The translations under genes were made by a program, and so were the position numbers. 64,000 nucleotides of DNA. Origin: Pictodentalium vernedei (Eukaryota; Mollusca; Scaphopoda; Dentaliida; Dentaliidae). Positions 32,312-42,970 of this stretch are shown in pieces; the first letter of the stretch is position 1; each line of letters opens with the position of its first letter. The notes below the pieces were generated by a model. That model saw only the letters and a list, made by a program, of their open reading frames with translations, did no database searches and was not told the origin of the DNA. Location: positions 442,007,587 to 442,071,586 of the forward strand of contig CM062289.1 of the NCBI GenBank assembly GCA_031216915.1. The letters are read 5' to 3'.

Positions 32312-33497
32312 ACATCAAATAGCCCTTATCCAATAAAGAAAGTGCCTAATTAAGCCATTATATTATATTTATATAGCCAAAAAAAATTTCTATTAGCATC
32401 TCATGTCAGTTGGAACTTAGTCACTAAATAATTCATTTTAGCTGGCAATCTTTTCGATACTTAATTGAGAACAGTATGAATTCAACGAAAACACAGTTAA
32501 AAATTAGAAAAGGGTTAAAATCAAATTAAGAATACTAAGATTACCCTGTTAATTATAGCAAATTATTTCACATAGTTTTATTATCAAATCTATTTGGAAT
32601 AAATTGCTAAATGTAAAAAATTAGCACTCTTTTTTTATTTCGAAATTTATTTGCAATAAATAGCTGAATGTGAAATTGTAACTGTCTTATAGCTATGTGG
32701 AAATCATATAATAGTAGGCATACTCAAACAGAAAACTATAGTTTTTTAATGAGGTTAATGCTCCTCCATAAAATTACTTTAAAAAACCATCTGAATTAAT
32801 TAAAAACACAAGGAAACAACTATAAGTCATTTTTATAAAACATGAAGTGTCAAAAGTATGTTTTTTTTTAGATAATGTCCCGTCCGTCACAATTCTCTGT
32901 CCTGTCCGTCACACTACTTTAACTTAGTTAACCAATATATGGTTTGAGCAAATGCAATGAAAATAAGGGTAATACAGCAAGACATATCTCAGTCAAAAGC
33001 ACATAAAACATCTTTACTGTATCAGGCTTCATGAGATAGAATTGTTCAAACATCTGAAGGTACCGTCAAAAAGTACATTTATCCTGTCCCGTCCGTCACG
33101 CTGTGTTTGATTGATCAGCACAAAAATATTCCCTGTTCCAGTAAGTTTAACTTGGTATTTCTTTATTCTAGCAGTTGTAATCTTTGAGAAATAGTAGTAT
33201 ACATAAGCTGTTCCACTGACACATTAGAAATATGTTAATGTTAAAATTTGTTTTTTTATCTTTTGTCCCGTCCGTCACGATGGAATTGGCCATTAACCAA
33301 TAATCAAGAATGCAAATGCAGGGATATACTGTAGTGTGCTATCTAGTTTTTCTTGGACCAAGGCAGTAATGAAGGCAGATGAAAAATTGTTTATCTTACC
33401 ACTTTTATGCCAAATGATGTGAATGAAACAATTATAATCCCAATTTGTACAATCTTCTATAAAGTATTGATTGAGAAAGACATTTTTGTGTTTGCAG
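32312..33497. other. Remainder of pitchfork intron 1
   Basis: Up to 33,291 this is the right half of the motif element. After it there are about 200 bases of unique sequence ending in a TTTTTGTGTTTGCAG acceptor. Confidence 0.6.
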
Positions 33498-33643
33498 TTG
33501 AGAAGAAAGAGAATGTGGCCTTTATGACCACCCTTGATAGGGAACTATTCCCTACCAAGATGCCACATAACAGATTTGGAAATGAAATTTCACCATTGAG
33601 AGGTGCTCCACATAGAGGACCAGGATATTACGAAAATGAAGAG
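33498..33643 (+). CDS. pifo: Pitchfork/CIMAP3-like, coding exon 2
   Basis: Exon between a TTTGCAG acceptor and a GAG|GTAAGC donor. It encodes EKKENVAFMTTLDRELFPTK then RFGNEISPLRGAPHRGPGYY and ENEE. The NxxxPLRGxPHRGPGxY block is the signature of pitchfork (PIFO, now CIMAP3), a microtubule-associated protein of motile and primary cilia linked to cilia disassembly and Aurora A. It starts at codon position two and ends on a codon boundary, matching both neighbours. Identity rests on recalled family motifs, not a search, but three separate exons agree. Confidence 0.88.
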
Positions 33644-33798
33644 GTAAGCGTAGATTTTCTAAATATAAACTACAGCTAGTTTGTGTCAACTTGTTCATGA
33701 ATATCAGTAATTGACAGTCATGAAATTTTATATGTTTAATTCTTCCATTGACTAATTTGCATATTTTAGTTGATGAACTTTCTGGAGAATCTTGAAAA

Positions 33799-34042
33799 TT
33801 AACCCTTTACCCAACGAATCGCCCGCATCTGCCCGCGTAATATGCAGAGCAGCTGAAAAAATATTATTTTTCTTAAAATTTTAACAAAACCATATCATGT
33901 GACCCCTCGTTGGAATGAGCTCGTCGAGGTCGTTCCAATGAGGGGTCACATGATATGGTTTTGTTGAAATTTTTCGTAAAAAATGAAAATCGACAGTTAA
34001 ATTAATAAATTTTGATATCGTCTGCGTTGGGTAAAGAGTTAT
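33799..34042. mobile_element. TTAA-type MITE, family A
   Basis: TTAACCCTTTACCCAACG to GGGTAAAGAGTTAT; core arm ATATCATGTGACCCCTCG, centre GAGCTCGTCGAGGTC (one mismatch in the centre). The core is reversed relative to some other copies. Confidence 0.85.
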
Positions 34043-34162
34043 AGAACTTTTGCAGCATTAGGTTCTGGACAAGTTTTGGCTTATGTTGCCTGCATCAGCA
34101 GTAAACAAAAACTACACGCAGATTTTTTCATAAGGTATATTTTTTTCATTTTTCATTCAATA

Positions 34163-34443
34163 CTCTCTCCTGTGGCAACAACATTGTGTCCGTGGATAAG
34201 ACACTTCAGCCCACTGCCCATGTGGGGGGGAGGGGAGCACGGTGACGTTGTGTACTAAGGCATACTGCATGTCGAAGGTACACCTGTCTTCAACCAATGC
34301 TAACCCTGCTTGTGTGGAGTTAGTATGTTGGGAAGCTGACTGTTTCTCGGTGGTTCTCTCTTCCTCTACTTGTAAAACTGTCTAGGTCATGATTAGCCAT
34401 CGTGCAGAAATATGTGACCTTAAAAACACCAATAAATAAATAA
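34163..34443 (+). mobile_element. SINE copy, 5'-truncated, 8-bp TSD
   Basis: Body and tail of the tRNA/5S SINE family (ATAAGACACTTCAGCCCACT, GATTAGCCATCGTGCAGAAA, (AAAT)n). ATTCAATA flanks it. The head is lost. Confidence 0.8.
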
Positions 34444-34712
34444 ATTCAATATGCTTAAGAAAATGTTGCATATGTATCGGCATGTTCTACCTGTTCCCCC
34501 TTCCCCACAAAATTCGCTCAATTTATTTATAAGTCTGGCAAAAACTACTTAGATTTGGATGTGTTCAGAAACTAAAAAAACAATAAAATTTATTGAATGG
34601 GCTGTATATAGCAGAGGTGATCATGGAAATATCAAGAGAAAACAAGAATGGAAAACATCAGATTGTACTTAAACTAACATATTTTATCTGCGTCAAAAGT
34701 CCATAGAATTTT

Positions 34713-34790
34713 ATTGTCCCTTAAGTTGAATAAGATGCCATCTGCAATGCTAGATGTCATCTTATTCCACTCAAGGGGCATTATAATCTA
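34713..34790. repeat. Small foldback repeat
   Basis: TCCCTTAAGTTGAATAAGAT with an inverted ATCTTATTCCACTCAAGGGG arm; related to 4627-4705. Confidence 0.65.
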
Positions 34791-35076
34791 AACTATCATT
34801 TGCAATTGTATGTATGCATGATTTTTCCCTGACTACACCTACACCATCCATGCATTGGGTCACTACCAAACTTGCACTGTCTATTCAGCACAGTCCAGGG
34901 AGTGTTTGTGTAGGCTGAATGTGTGGGATGGAGTTAATGGTGTGTGTGGGGGAGGGTTGAAAAACATTCTTAGTTTGCTTATTCCATATAACTTCTGCAC
35001 CATTGATCAAATCACCATCACAACTGACATGTGTAATGTCAGCTCACTCCAGAGAGTGTCGAGTGTCACAGGGGAT

Positions 35077-35101
35077 GGGGGGGGGGGGGGGGGGGGGGGG
35101 G
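35077..35101. repeat. 25-base poly(G) run
   Basis: G run in an intron; see the run at 7403. Confidence 0.9.
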
Positions 35102-35159
35102 AGGGTGGTTCAGGTTTCCATACTTGAATGCCAAAGTAGAGGACTGGGGTGAAAACACA

Positions 35160-35408
35160 TTAACCCTTTATCCAATGCAGACGATATCAATATTTATTAT
35201 TTTAAATATCATTTTTTCAAATTTTTCAAAAAATTTCAACAAAACCATATCATGTGACCCCTCGTTGGAACGAGCTCAATGAGCTCGTTCCAATGAGTGG
35301 TCACACAATATGGGTTTGTTGACATTTTTTGAAAAATCATATTTTTTCAACTGCTGAATTTGCATATTACGCAGGCGGATCCGGGCGATTCGTTGGGTAA
35401 AGGGTTAA
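35160..35408. mobile_element. TTAA-type MITE, family A, complete
   Basis: TTAACCCTTTATCCAATG to GTTGGGTAAAGGGTTAA; centre GAGCTCAATGAGCTC. The right arm of the core has several uncompensated changes. Confidence 0.85.
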
Positions 35409-36560
35409 GACATTAATTTCAGTCAGTCATGTCTATATGGGTTAATTATATCGTTTCATTTCCAGTGGATTCCTTTTCCATCTGTGGGTGAAAAATGAAC
35501 TTCACAATATGTTATAAAAAACCAATACAAGAAACTGATACATCTGAAAATGTTATCCTTTAGTTTCAAATAAACAGGCATATAGCACCAGATAGTCAGT
35601 TGAAATATTCTAGATGCTACAAATTGAATTTCTTGACCTCACCTCCCAATAGCAGTTGTTATCATTGCACATTGGCCCGTTTAACCCTATTCACACTACT
35701 TCATGCAGATTTAAAATAGCAGAAATTTGTGTTTTGAAATCTCTGTATTTTGACATCGGTGTAGAGAGTTAAATTTTGTGCTGGAATTTGTTCATTTGGT
35801 TCAGGGCATCATTATTTCAATGGGTTTTTTTTGCAACTTGTATTCATTTGTACTTGTTGTGTCTTACTTAGCCCAAAACAGGCATGTAACCAGGATTCTA
35901 GAATAGGGGTTGCTCTAGCCATTTTTATATTTTTTTTTGGGGGGGGGGGGGTGGGATGGGGGACAAAATTTGGAAGGCCACCATGATGGGGTTGGAGGCC
36001 CCCCTTAATCTTAACTAGGACCCTCTGGTTGTTGCTCCCTCCTCCCACTTCCCTCAAAGGGAAGTGGGAGGAGGGGGGTAACAGCTGCAGCATCTTAGTT
36101 AGGACAAGGCCCCCCCACCCCAAGAAAATTTTTCAAAATTCAGTGCTCTAAGAGCGAATCTGTGTCATTTATAGAGTATGTAGCCCTATGTTGTAACCCA
36201 TTTTAGGGCTTTATATGTTTTTGTGAAAGTTGCAGGCAGGCTACACCACAGGCCTACAATAATTATTAACAGATGGGTTGGTCATGCTTTAACTGGATCG
36301 ATTAAATGTTTGAATTATTGTACTGACATTTTTTCAATTTGTCTTGAGGTAAATTTTCAATGACCTAAATTTCCCGATTTCATTTCAGTTCATATTTAGT
36401 GAACTAAGAGCAGCTTAAATTCTGATAGTGACAGCTTTACTTTGTAAAACTGACAGTAGATGTTGGATCAAATGCCACCCCACCTCATTCCCCTACCATG
36501 AAAAAACCTTTCTAAGTTTCAGTTATGACGAAACTCAAATTGTATTCTTATATATTTCAG
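35409..36560. other. Pitchfork intron 2, right part
   Basis: Includes a G run near 35,939 and a foldback at 36,033-36,082 with centre TTCCCTCAAAGGGAA. Otherwise no feature; it ends in a TATATTTCAG acceptor. Confidence 0.5.
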
Positions 36561-36659
36561 AAAACAAATTTTATGTACGACATAGAACATAAAATACAGA
36601 GTTCAAAAGGATATACTCTGGGAGCCAGAACTGGACCAAGAATTCCCAAAGAACAAGTG
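36561..36659 (+). CDS. pifo: Pitchfork/CIMAP3-like, coding exon 3
   Basis: Encodes KTNFMYDIEHKIQSSKGYTL followed by GARTGPRIPKEQ. The YTLGART block is conserved in pitchfork proteins directly after the PHRGPG segment, as here. The acceptor is TATTTCAG. The donor could be GTG|GTTTGT (end 36,659) or CAA|GTGGTT (end 36,656); both keep the frame and differ by one codon. Confidence 0.85.
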
Positions 36660-36879
36660 GTTTGTATTGAATTGTATAATGTATTTTATTGTATACAATA
36701 TAAAATTATATAAGCTCAGTTGGGCAAGTATTTCTGTTGTCTACCGAACCATACTTCTTGCTTATGTTCCGATAAATTATTGAATGGGATTTAACCGTGG
36801 CTGTTTCAGTGATAGCCATGAGTCTTTGAAAGTCGTGGAAGATCATTGAATTCAAAAAAGTTATTTTCAAGGCCTTGAA

Positions 36880-37215
36880 AGTACTTAAAATTTAAACCGT
36901 GAAGGTCCATGAAAGTACTTGAAAATGAAACCCCTGAAGGTTCCTGAAAGTACTTGAATATGAAACCCTGAAGGTTCTTTAAAGTACTTGAAAATGAAAC
37001 ACTGAAGGTCCTTGAAAGTACTTGAAAATGAAACCCCAAAGTCCTTGAAGGTACTTGAAAATGAAACCCCGAAAGATCCTTGAAAGTACTCGAAAATGAA
37101 ACCCTGAAGGTCCTTGAAATTACATAAAAATGAAACCCTAGAGGTTCATGAAGGTACTGAAAAATGAAACCCCCAAAGGTTCTTGGAAGTACTTGAAAAT
37201 GAAACCCTGAAGGTC
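36880..37215. repeat. Minisatellite of about 39 bp, eight or nine units
   Basis: Repeated CTGAAGGTCCTTGAAAGTAC then TTGAAAATGAAACCC with point differences. Similar AGGACTTT words occur in degenerate form at 6130-6600. Confidence 0.85.
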
Positions 37216-37986
37216 TTTAAAAATAATGTTTGCTATAACCCATTCGTCTAAAGCCTTTCTAGGAACAACTTTATTAGGTCCACCAGAAAAGAAATGTGAG
37301 TGAAATATTCTGGTGGTTATTCAGTATTTTATGCAGGCCTTTAAATTCTTCTCAAATAGCGACAGTAAATGCTGTGCCCAAATAAGATAATTTGCAACCA
37401 AATTATGCAAAGTTTGAAACTTTTTCCAAAGTTTTGCAGTGTTTCTGCAATATATAGTTTGGTCAGGTTTTCTTGATGCTTGCAATAAAGCTTAGCACTT
37501 ACCTTTTGAATCAAACAATGCAACAGATAAATAATTAAAAAAAAAACAACCCAGAATTCACCTTCACCATTGAAAAGCAATCGTGTACGACACTGTCAGT
37601 GCCGATTGCTTTTCCTTGGCAATTTTTATAATATCATGCACTTTAAGCTGGAGATCTTTTATATTCAGGATTGTGGCATTTCCTATTAAACATCATGCAT
37701 AATTTACACTCAGATAGGACTTTGGCTCAACACTGCAAAACTAAGAAGCCTTCTTGAGTAAACTTACATCAAGGGGTGGTGGGAACCAGTGATAGTGGTG
37801 AAAACCTATAGCAAAGGGTTGTAAACTATCATTTTAAGATGGGAAACTGAAACCTAAAACAGACGCCAAGAAGATGAAAATACTTACGCTTTTTCTCCAA
37901 CCATGCAGGCCACAATATGGCTGATCCATATTTACTGTTGTGCCCAAATTAGACTGATCTAAAGGTCTGATTTTATATATCAGATG
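37216..37986. other. Intron sequence, no feature
   Basis: AT-rich; short frames only. A hairpin of modest length (AAAGCAATCG...CGATTGCTTTT) is near 37,573-37,612. Confidence 0.45.
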
Positions 37987-38178
37987 ATACTGAACATCAC
38001 AGGCTTTCTTTTGAGTGTCTGCAAAGGCTTAATAAGGGACCCTTTCCCCATGACATTTGGGCATGATTTTTCCCAATTGGATATACTGAACATCACAGGC
38101 TTTCTTTTGAGTGTCTGAAAAGGCTAAATAAGGGACCCTTTCCCCATGACATTTGGGCATGATTTTTCCCAATTCCTA
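37987..38178. repeat. Tandem duplication of 96 bp
   Basis: ACTGAACATCACAGGCTTTC begins two nearly identical units, 96 bases apart (37,989 and 38,085). Confidence 0.9.
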
Positions 38179-38298
38179 TCCTCAAACTTCCCAATCTTAG
38201 TCTCCACTTGAACAACATGTAATGTACAATTGGTGTCCTGAACTCGGTAGTCATAATGCCCAAGAAAACTATTGGTTTTCTGGGGCCTTCTGATGGTG

Positions 38299-38819
38299 TC
38301 TTCCCACTAGACCAATTCCCTTTAGACCAATTCCTACTAGGCCAATTCCCAAAATACCAATTCCCATTAGACCAACTATTTACTGTTATTAAGTGAGGGT
38401 TCATTAAGGATAACTAGGAAATTTATTTTCTGAAAAACACTCTATTTGATGAAAAAAAAAATATTTATATGCATATAACATACAAAAAATTATAGTTATC
38501 TATAAACCACTGTTGGCCACACATTCACTAAAATCACATATAACACAAAAGGCTTGTGTTTGTTTTGTTATGAAAATACACCCAACATCTGTTAACCACA
38601 AAACAATAAAAAGAATCACATTCTTTGAAAGTATGTGATTACTATAGCAATTGTTATGAAAAATCAGCCCAACATCTATAAAATATCAATAACATTAAAT
38701 GCATTTATAAATATATCAAATTATTGATATAAAATTATTTGAATGTAGAACGTATCAGCTGGTCTGAGGGGAATTGGTCTTTTGGAAGTTGGTCTAAAGA
38801 GAATTGGTCTAGAGGGAAT
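38299..38819. mobile_element. DNA element with AGACCAATTCC array termini
   Basis: The left end has five copies of AGACCAATTCC-like words with a 15-16 base period (38,306-38,372). The right end has three or four inverted copies (about 38,769-38,816). The interior is AT-rich and non-coding. The architecture parallels 26,961-28,340. Confidence 0.7.
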
Positions 38820-38871
38820 GAAATAAGATTTACATTAAGTCTGTACAGTGCCATTGCACAGGGTTAGTTAC

Positions 38872-39105
38872 TCAGTTAACTGGTAGAGTGCTAAATTATT
38901 TTTGGTCATCTGGATTTGTCCATGTCTCTTTGCCTTGTTACAATTTATGGGAGAGTGCAAGGCAAATCCTCACACACTAAATAATTTGAGTTAAAAAATA
39001 ATATGAAGCACATCCACAGAATTTGAAGCCATTAAGTTGTGGAACCTGCACTTCAGAATAAAGCCCAAATATGAGCTTCCAGCACTCTACCAGTTAATCA
39101 TGAAT
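38872..39105. mobile_element. TIR repeat with TTAACTGGTAGAGTGCT ends
   Basis: GTTAACTGGTAGAGTGCTAA at the left and AGCACTCTACCAGTTAA at the right. Another copy is at 51,388-51,655 and a lone left end at about 53,278-53,297. Confidence 0.7.
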
Positions 39106-39525
39106 TTTTTTTTATAACCTGAAAGTGTGACTAAACCTGTGATATACACGATCCCAGTCAATCATCTTCATGATGCCCTGGGTGTGTGCCTTTTCTTGCA
39201 CATGCTCTCTTGACAGATTAGGCTTCACTGTAATCTGAACACCGACATGAAACCCTTGCTTGTAATCAATAGTGGCATGAACGAGTAGCATCTTGCACAA
39301 GAACATATATACCATCCTCTGAGAGATCACCACAGGCTCACTCTTACTGACTATTGGATAATATATTCAGTACGAAAATTAGAGCTCTGTGATTACTCAA
39401 ATTTCGAGTTGAATCTCGAGTTGGAACGCAAAATCGACTCGCCTCATTTCCAATGCGCAGATGTCCTTTTTCTCGAGTCGATTTGGTCCCGATAAACGAC
39501 AGAGTTTTCACTGTGAGTTCTTTCT
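39106..39525. other. Intron sequence, no supported feature
   Basis: Short minus-strand frames are present, but no splice-bounded exon could be supported. Confidence 0.4.
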
Positions 39526-39801
39526 TTAAACCTTGACCTAACATGAAAAGCAGACGACACTTGCAAACAAAATTCGTGAATAACTAATTTTTTTCATTTT
39601 TTGTCTCAAAAACATAGCTCTTTCCAAAGAGGGGTCATAACCTATGTTTTTGAGACAAAAAATGGAAAGAATAATGAAACACGAGCTCATTCCAAAGAGG
39701 GGTCATAACCTACATTTTTGAGACAGAATAATGAAAATTAATTGGCGATTTTTGTGAATAGAGCTGGCCGGTTTTGGCCGTTACGTTTGGTAAAGGGTTA
39801 A
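39526..39801. mobile_element. TTAA-type MITE, family B, rearranged core
   Basis: Right end GGTAAAGGGTTAA is intact. The core palindrome is disrupted, and a CATTCCAAAGAGGGGTCATA block is present twice. Confidence 0.75.
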
Positions 39802-40004
39802 ATGATGCAATAATCCAGTTTGGCCATGAAAGAAATAGGAAAATATGTTACGAAACCCTATTCGTATCACTGTTAAATGATACCAACACGATTTACTGAC
39901 GCCTCATCGTGGCCTAAGTAAAGTTGGAATTATATGCAAGTTGTAACAGCATTCATCACCTGAAGATAAGATGGTAGATAATTTTATTTGTGTAGAATGA
40001 AGTG

Positions 40005-40065
40005 CACTCAGAGCACTCGAGTCCGTATACTTCCGTTTAACGGAAGTATACAGACTCGAGTGCAC
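40005..40065. repeat. Foldback repeat
   Basis: Arms AAGTGCACTC...GACTCGAGTGCACTT, centre TTCCGTTTAACGGAA. Confidence 0.75.
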
Positions 40066-40243
40066 TTAATCTGTTATTGGTGTTTTGACTGCATGAACAA
40101 CCCAATATGCCGTGCCTAATTTGGAAAATGTGTTAAAACTTGTCAAAATTGTTGCTTGGAGGTTCTAACAGGCAAGAAAAGTCATTAGCTTGTACCAAAA
40201 TATGTTTACATGGAATAGTTAGCCGATTGAAAGTTGCATTTAC

Positions 40244-40714
40244 TAGTACTGAAATGGTTAGCCGGATAATTGGTTTGAAACCAGTTAGCTACCTAACTGA
40301 TTAGAAAAAAACGTCAACCGGTTATCCGAAATATCGATAATGATCGCCATTCCACGTTTAAAACATAGTAAATTTGCCGCGTCTCCTTTGTGATAGATTA
40401 CACATTGAAGCTGTGTCGTTTTTATTGAGAAATAGTCGACTTTGGTGTTCATGACTTCGTTAATGATCGGCAGTTTCCGAGAGTAATGAGAAATTGTAGA
40501 AACTATTCCGGACTGTGTATAGAAACGAACGTTGTCGAGTACTCGACAACGTTCATTTGTATACACACTGCGGAATAGTTTGAGAATGCTGCTTTCCAAT
40601 TTCTATAGTTTTGATCCCAATTTCGGTAAAATAATGGCCACGGATAACCGGATATTATCCGGTTATAGCTCTCGGTTAGTCGGTTACGAAAATAAGCCAA
40701 CCGTTTCAGCCCTA
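40244..40714. mobile_element. hAT-like MITE, 8-bp TSD
   Basis: TIR TAGTACTGAAATGG and inverted TAGGGCTGAAACGG, flanked by GCATTTAC and GCATTTAT. Internal palindrome at 40,500-40,575 centred on CGAGTACTCG. Confidence 0.75.
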
Positions 40715-40960
40715 GCATTTATGCGATGAAAGAATGTTAAATTCCTCTCTGTTGAGAACAAATCAGGCCATCAGTTTTATAAGAATCAAATCCAAAAATG
40801 ACTCGACTAGCGAGTTTTAAACAAGATTCGAATAGAGAATCGACTTGAACTAAAATATCCGACTTGCACGGCCCTATAGAAATATCACTAAATTGGGAGA
40901 CTGCTTTCATTTGCTCAAATTAACATCAAGTTTGATCTTTGATCTTTGTTTTAGTTTCAG

Positions 40961-41091
40961 TCACCCTGTCCAACAATTTATCAAACAACATGCACAGACC
41001 CCAAACTCTTCACAACCTCAAAGAAGCCATTTGAAGTTGGAGCAGACCGTTTTCCAGTGTTTAAAAGAGATATAACAGATGTGTTACCAGG
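40961..41091 (+). CDS. pifo: Pitchfork/CIMAP3-like, coding exon 4
   Basis: Encodes SPCPTIYQTTCTDPKLFTTS then KKPFEVGADRFPVFKRDITD and VLPG. It corresponds to the segment of pitchfork with an F-x-P-F-x-V.. RF block before a PGPG(T/A)Y repeat. The acceptor TTTCAG gives phase 0; an alternative AG six bases earlier would add Phe-Gln in frame. The donor GG|GTAGGT leaves two bases, completed by exon 5 to give Leu-Pro-Gly-Pro-Gly-Thr-Tyr. Confidence 0.85.
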
Positions 41092-41250
41092 GTAGGTGTT
41101 ATCTTAACTAAATGATGTTAGCATTTGTATAAATAAGAAGCCTGAAAACATCACAAAATAGTGATACGAAGTGCTGCTAGTAGCTTCAAATACCACAGTG
41201 CTCAGGGTTTCCGGTAGGGGAGCATGGGGTCCTATTCCCTCAGCCCTTTC

Positions 41251-41462
41251 AGGGCTCGCCTTGAGTAAAATGGTCGGGGCCTAAAAAAAGTGCCCCACAT
41301 ATTGAGGTCGGGGCCTTTTTGGGGCTGATTTTCCATTTTGTCCATTATTGTTAGTGCTTTTTTGTGGAAAATGTCAGGGCTTGAAAAAAAGCCCCCAGCA
41401 AGTGCTCCTCGGGGGCTGATCTCGGGGCCTGGGCTGATCAGCCCCGACTCAAGGCAAGCCCT
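41251..41462. mobile_element. hAT-like MITE, 8-bp TSD
   Basis: TIR AGGGCTCGCCTTGAGT and inverted AGGGCTTGCCTTGAGT, flanked by GCCCTTTC and GCCCTTTT. Confidence 0.8.
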
Positions 41463-41518
41463 GCCCTTTTTTCTCCCAAACCATATATATCCCTTGTGGA
41501 ATGTTCTTGTACCTTTGT

Positions 41519-41733
41519 TTAAGCCTTTGCACTCTGGTGATGGAAAAGAATTTTCTCCAATCACTTTGTTTGTTTTTTTCGTTCAACTATGAATTTAACC
41601 AATAATATCTTGTTTCACAGAGCTCAATGAGCTCTGTCAAACAAGGTATATTTGGTTAAATAGCAAACTGCATTATGGGAAATATTTGCTGCTGAAAACT
41701 TTGCCATTTTAACATCAGAGTGCAATAGGTTAA
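41519..41733. mobile_element. TTAA-type MITE, CACTCTGATG family
   Basis: TTAAGCCTTTGCACTCTGG to CATCAGAGTGCAATAGGTTAA; core centre GAGCTCAATGAGCTC. Confidence 0.85.
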
Positions 41734-41767
41734 CCTGCCGTGAAAATGTACAAGAAAGTTTGGCAGA

Positions 41768-42017
41768 CAGGTCAGAAAATAAGCAGAATGTCATCTGTAA
41801 AATGAGGTCCCCAGAGGGGGAATTTAGTGATGCTATCCTGCACAGCAGGGTGATATCACTAAATTTACCCTCTGTGAACCTCATTCTGAATCAGGATCTC
41901 AAAACTAAACAGAAAATGGTACCCAGAGGATAAATTGGCCCACTGTATGGGATAGCATCATCAAATTCACCCTCTGGGGGCCTCATTCTGCAAATGTCAG
42001 ACTGTTTATTTTCAGGG
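41768..42017. mobile_element. hAT-like MITE (ATGAGGTCCCCAGAGG family), 8-bp TSD
   Basis: CAGGTCAGAAAATAAGCA and inverted CCCTGAAAATAAACA; TTGGCAGA and ATGGCAGA flank. Inner inverted CCTCATTCTG/CAGAGGG words. A longer relative lies at 47,735-48,219. Confidence 0.78.
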
Positions 42018-42722
42018 ATGGCAGACCTTTGATTTTGAGTCTTGCAATTGCATTTGTGCACCTTCACATTCCTGCTTTCAAAAAGTTGGGTACTAAAAAT
42101 GCATGCCTAAAAAATTTTGGTCACGCAGCCATGCAGGTTACAGTTGAAACTGTACATTGGAACATGCAGGACTGCAACGACCTGAGGAGGCTGGATCAAT
42201 CCATAAACACAAGTCAAATGTCTGAAAGAATCAAAGCAGAGGATTGCAACATCGTCTCACGGACAGGTCAAAGCAAAAATAGTGGCACATGACTTCTGAT
42301 TGACTTTTATGGAAGGTGATCTTCATAATCATATGTTAACTGGGAAAAAAATTAGAAAAACTGAAACTTTATTTCATTTAAATATTGGTATTAAATAAAC
42401 TAAAATGAAACTCTGCCAGTTGGGGTTGTGGACAGATACTCACAGCCAACTTTACTTAAGTTACTGTTTCTCAGCCATTGTGCTGGATTGTTATGTTATT
42501 CCTGATCAATTCATTCAGTTGATTATATCCCTCTGGTGGTAATTCACTCTGCACATGCACAGTAGCATCAATCCGTAAGAAATCCTTAGGATTTTCCGGA
42601 ATATGCAACACTGAATGGTTTAGTCAAGGAGTATGAATGGCTCTTCCTACTCCTTGATTTAGTTTTCACAGACAATGGGAAAACTATTTTATTTGATTCT
42701 GAGAAATTTGTGTAAGTTTGGG
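42018..42722. other. Intron sequence, no supported gene
   Basis: An 87-codon open stretch at about 42,029-42,292 has no family resemblance I recognise and no convincing splice sites. Confidence 0.4.
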
Positions 42723-42970
42723 TTAACCCTTTACGTAACGTAACGGCCAAAACCGGCCAGCGCTATTCTCAAAAATCCCCAATTTTCATTATTTTTTTCA
42801 TTTTTTGTCTCAAAAACATAGGTTATGACCCCTCGTTGGAATGAGCTTGTTGAGCTCGTTCCAATGAGGGGTCATAACCTATGTTTTTGTGACAAACAAT
42901 GAAAAAAATTAGTTACTCAAGAATTATTTTTGCAAGTGTCGTCTGCTTTTCAGGTTAGGTAAAGAGTTAA
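42723..42970. mobile_element. TTAA-type MITE, family B, complete
   Basis: TTAACCCTTTACGTAACG to GGTTAGGTAAAGAGTTAA; centre GAGCTTGTTGAGCTC. Confidence 0.87.

Larger units (their letters stand above)
31037..33291. mobile_element. TIR element carrying seven GTCCCGTCCGTCAC motifs
   Basis: TIR GGCCAATTCCAT at 31,037-31,048 and the inverse at 33,280-33,291, flanked by ATTA on both sides (31,033-31,036; 33,292-33,295). The 14-base motif or a one-base variant occurs at 31,396, 31,564, 31,586, 32,877, 32,899, 33,086 and 33,265, all on the plus strand in otherwise AT-rich DNA. Two TTAA MITEs are nested inside. No transposase frame. Confidence 0.8.

Noticed and set aside
36806-37039. Repetitive 77-residue protein on the minus strand
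   Set aside because: It is translation of a 39-bp minisatellite.
42029-42292. Possible exon of 87 codons in pitchfork intron 4
   Set aside because: No recognisable family blocks, no good acceptor/donor pair, and exons 4 and 5 already join in phase without it.
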